From assembly GCF_000517625.1 (NCBI RefSeq), contig NZ_CP007055.1:1736001-1800000 (forward strand): a stretch of DNA of 64,000 nucleotides, in the 5' to 3' direction. Origin of the DNA: Halostagnicola larsenii XH-48 (lineage in GTDB: Archaea; Halobacteriota; Halobacteria; Halobacteriales; Natrialbaceae). The notes beneath the pieces were generated by a model. The model saw only the letters and a program-made list of their open reading frames with translations, made no database searches and had not been told where the DNA came from. Both the position numbers and the translations under genes were made by a program. The first letter of the stretch is position 1. Every line of letters starts with the position of its first letter. Shown here one piece after another: positions 62,937 to 64,000 of the stretch.

Positions 62937-64000
62937 TCAGTCTGCCGGTTTGACGCCCGTCACGGTGCCGACGCCCTTGCTCCGGCCCTCGCGGAAGACG
63001 AACCGTTGTCCTTCCTCGACCAGGTACGGCCGAAACTTGAACTCGACGGTCGTCTTCCCTTTGTCACCCGGCAGGAGACGCCCGTTCTCCGGGTAAAAGG
63101 CGGCGGCTTCGCCGATCGTCTCGAGGTGGACGACCGGTTCGTATCCCTCGCCGATGCGGGTGGGGTGGTTGAGGACCATGACCTCCGCCTCGAACTCCCG
63201 GACTGGCTTGGGATCGGCGTCGGCGGGGAGGAGGACCATCCCGCGCTCGATTGCGTCCTCCTGAATTCCTTTGAGTGCGATGCCGACGATTCGCCCCGCC
63301 TGAGCCTGATCGACCCGATGATAGTGCATCTCGATGGATCGGACCTCGACCTCCTCGAAGCGGCCGTCGGGCATCGGGCCGAGCAGTAACTCGTCGCCCG
63401 CTTCGACGCTTCCGGACATGACCGTCCCCGAGGCGACAGCGCCGACGCCGGTCACCGAGTAGCTTCTGTCGACGTACATCCGGAAGTCGCCGTCGTTTCC
63501 AGCCGTCTTCGGGAGCCGATCGAACAGTTCGTCGAGCGTCTCGAGTCCCTCCATTGTGATCGCGCTGGTGGCGACGATGGGGACGACGGTGTCGTCGATT
63601 TCCTCGATTGCGGCGTCGATACCGTGGCGCTCGACGCTGAGCGGCGACTTGCCGACCTCTCGAAGCAGTCGCTCGACCTCCCGCGTGACTTCGTCGACGC
63701 GGTCGTCGTCGACGGCGTCGACCTTGGTGATCGCGACGATGGTCGGCAGTTCCGTCGCGAGCAGGATGCCGAGGTGTTCGCGGGTGACCCGCGTCGGCCC
63801 GTCGTCGGCCTCGACCACCAGCAGGCCGTAATCGAGTTTCTGACCGACCAGTCCGCGGATCGTCGTCCGAAGCCACGGCTCGTGGCCGACGGTATCGACG
63901 AACGAGACGAGGCGGTCGGCTTCCTCGACGACCTGCGCGCGGTCGCCCTTCCGATTCGGGTTCCTGACGCGGATCGGCCCGTCGTCGTCGAAGCCGTACA
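62937..64000 (-). CDS. GTPBP1-like GTP-binding protein (5' part beyond the window)
   Basis: The frame stays open from the stop at 62937 to the right edge, so the gene starts outside the window. Visible are the G3-like DTVGHEPW and the G4-like TKVD of the GTPase domain, then an EF-1alpha-like domain 2 (VGAVASGTVMSGSVEAGDEL) and domain 3 (YEPVVHLETIGEAAAF, VEFKFRPYLVEEGQRFVFREG). It is a translational GTPase of the GTPBP1/COG5258 type. The P-loop is outside the window, so completeness cannot be checked. Confidence 0.85.
   Translation of the reverse strand, partial: YGFDDDGPIRVRNPNRKGDRAQVVEEADRLVSFVDTVGHEPWLRTTIRGLVGQKLDYGLLVVEADDGPTRVTREHLGILLATELPTIVAITKVDAVDDDRVDEVTREVERLLREVGKSPLSVERHGIDAAIEEIDDTVVPIVATSAITMEGLETLDELFDRLPKTAGNDGDFRMYVDRSYSVTGVGAVASGTVMSGSVEAGDELLLGPMPDGRFEEVEVRSIEMHYHRVDQAQAGRIVGIALKGIQEDAIERGMVLLPADADPKPVREFEAEVMVLNHPTRIGEGYEPVVHLETIGEAAAFYPENGRLLPGDKGKTTVEFKFRPYLVEEGQRFVFREGRSKGVGTVTGVKPAD

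Overview
The window reads as chromosome of an extremely halophilic archaeon (class Halobacteria), probably the Natrialbales side of the class. The reasons are: high GC coding sequence with a strong CTCGAG/GAACTCGA codon habit; very acidic predicted proteins; archaeal-only information genes (L21e, RNA polymerase subunit F, aEF-1beta, Spt5, SecE, pelota, NreA); Tat-type secretion signals and a PGF-CTERM anchor; TATA-like boxes 25-33 nt before many start codons (leaderless transcription); and an intron-containing tRNA-Trp. No insertion sequence, integrase, CRISPR array or rRNA operon was seen. This is mostly a stable core-genome stretch.

Layout. 1-6.3 kb: a GlmU-like sugar nucleotidyltransferase, PEP carboxylase and a secreted PQQ-type beta-propeller with a PGF-CTERM tail. 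6.4-12.7 kb: a MoxR ATPase, tRNA-Ser(CGA) with an unusual downstream palindromic cassette, an ACR3/BASS-type transporter, a beta-RFAP synthase-family GHMP protein, a polysaccharide flippase and MobA. 12.8-22 kb: IlvD, a MutS-family ATPase, then a minus-strand translation/transcription block (L21e, RpoF, DUF655, KsgA, MscS, aRF1-type methyltransferase) and the small zinc finger plus aEF-1beta pair. 22-41 kb: a CPA antiporter with TrkA domains, the repair protein NreA, several small haloarchaeal proteins, CinA, an aminotransferase, ArsA/Get3, an SDR, endonuclease V, a rhomboid protease with a zinc finger, PolX and a PHP protein.

41-51 kb: secE-spt5, whose 3' end has been duplicated around a small palindromic element; a YcaO enzyme; a lipoprotein; an aldehyde dehydrogenase; a cupin; IMP dehydrogenase; a DUF5794 membrane protein preceded by a possible leaderless micro-gene; and tRNA-Trp with its C/D-type intron and its own downstream palindromic cassette. 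51-64 kb: a secreted polysaccharide-lyase-like protein, DUF192, a Xi-class GST-like enzyme, pelota, a LeuA/CimA enzyme, an XRE regulator, methenyl-tetrahydropterin cyclohydrolase, a HAD hydrolase, and a GTPBP1-like GTPase cut by the right edge.

Functional themes are translation and its quality control (tRNAs, KsgA, aRF1 methyltransferase, aEF-1beta, pelota), DNA repair (NreA, EndoV, PolX, MutS-like), branched-chain amino acid synthesis (IlvD, LeuA/CimA) and pterin-type C1 chemistry (RFAP synthase family, Mch). The most unusual signals are not proteins. Both tRNA genes are followed by a hairpin cassette that ends in a second copy of the tRNA 3' end, and the spt5 tail carries a 114-bp direct duplication that flanks a 62-bp palindrome. 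All functional calls come from reading sequence and motif memory only; no database search was run.
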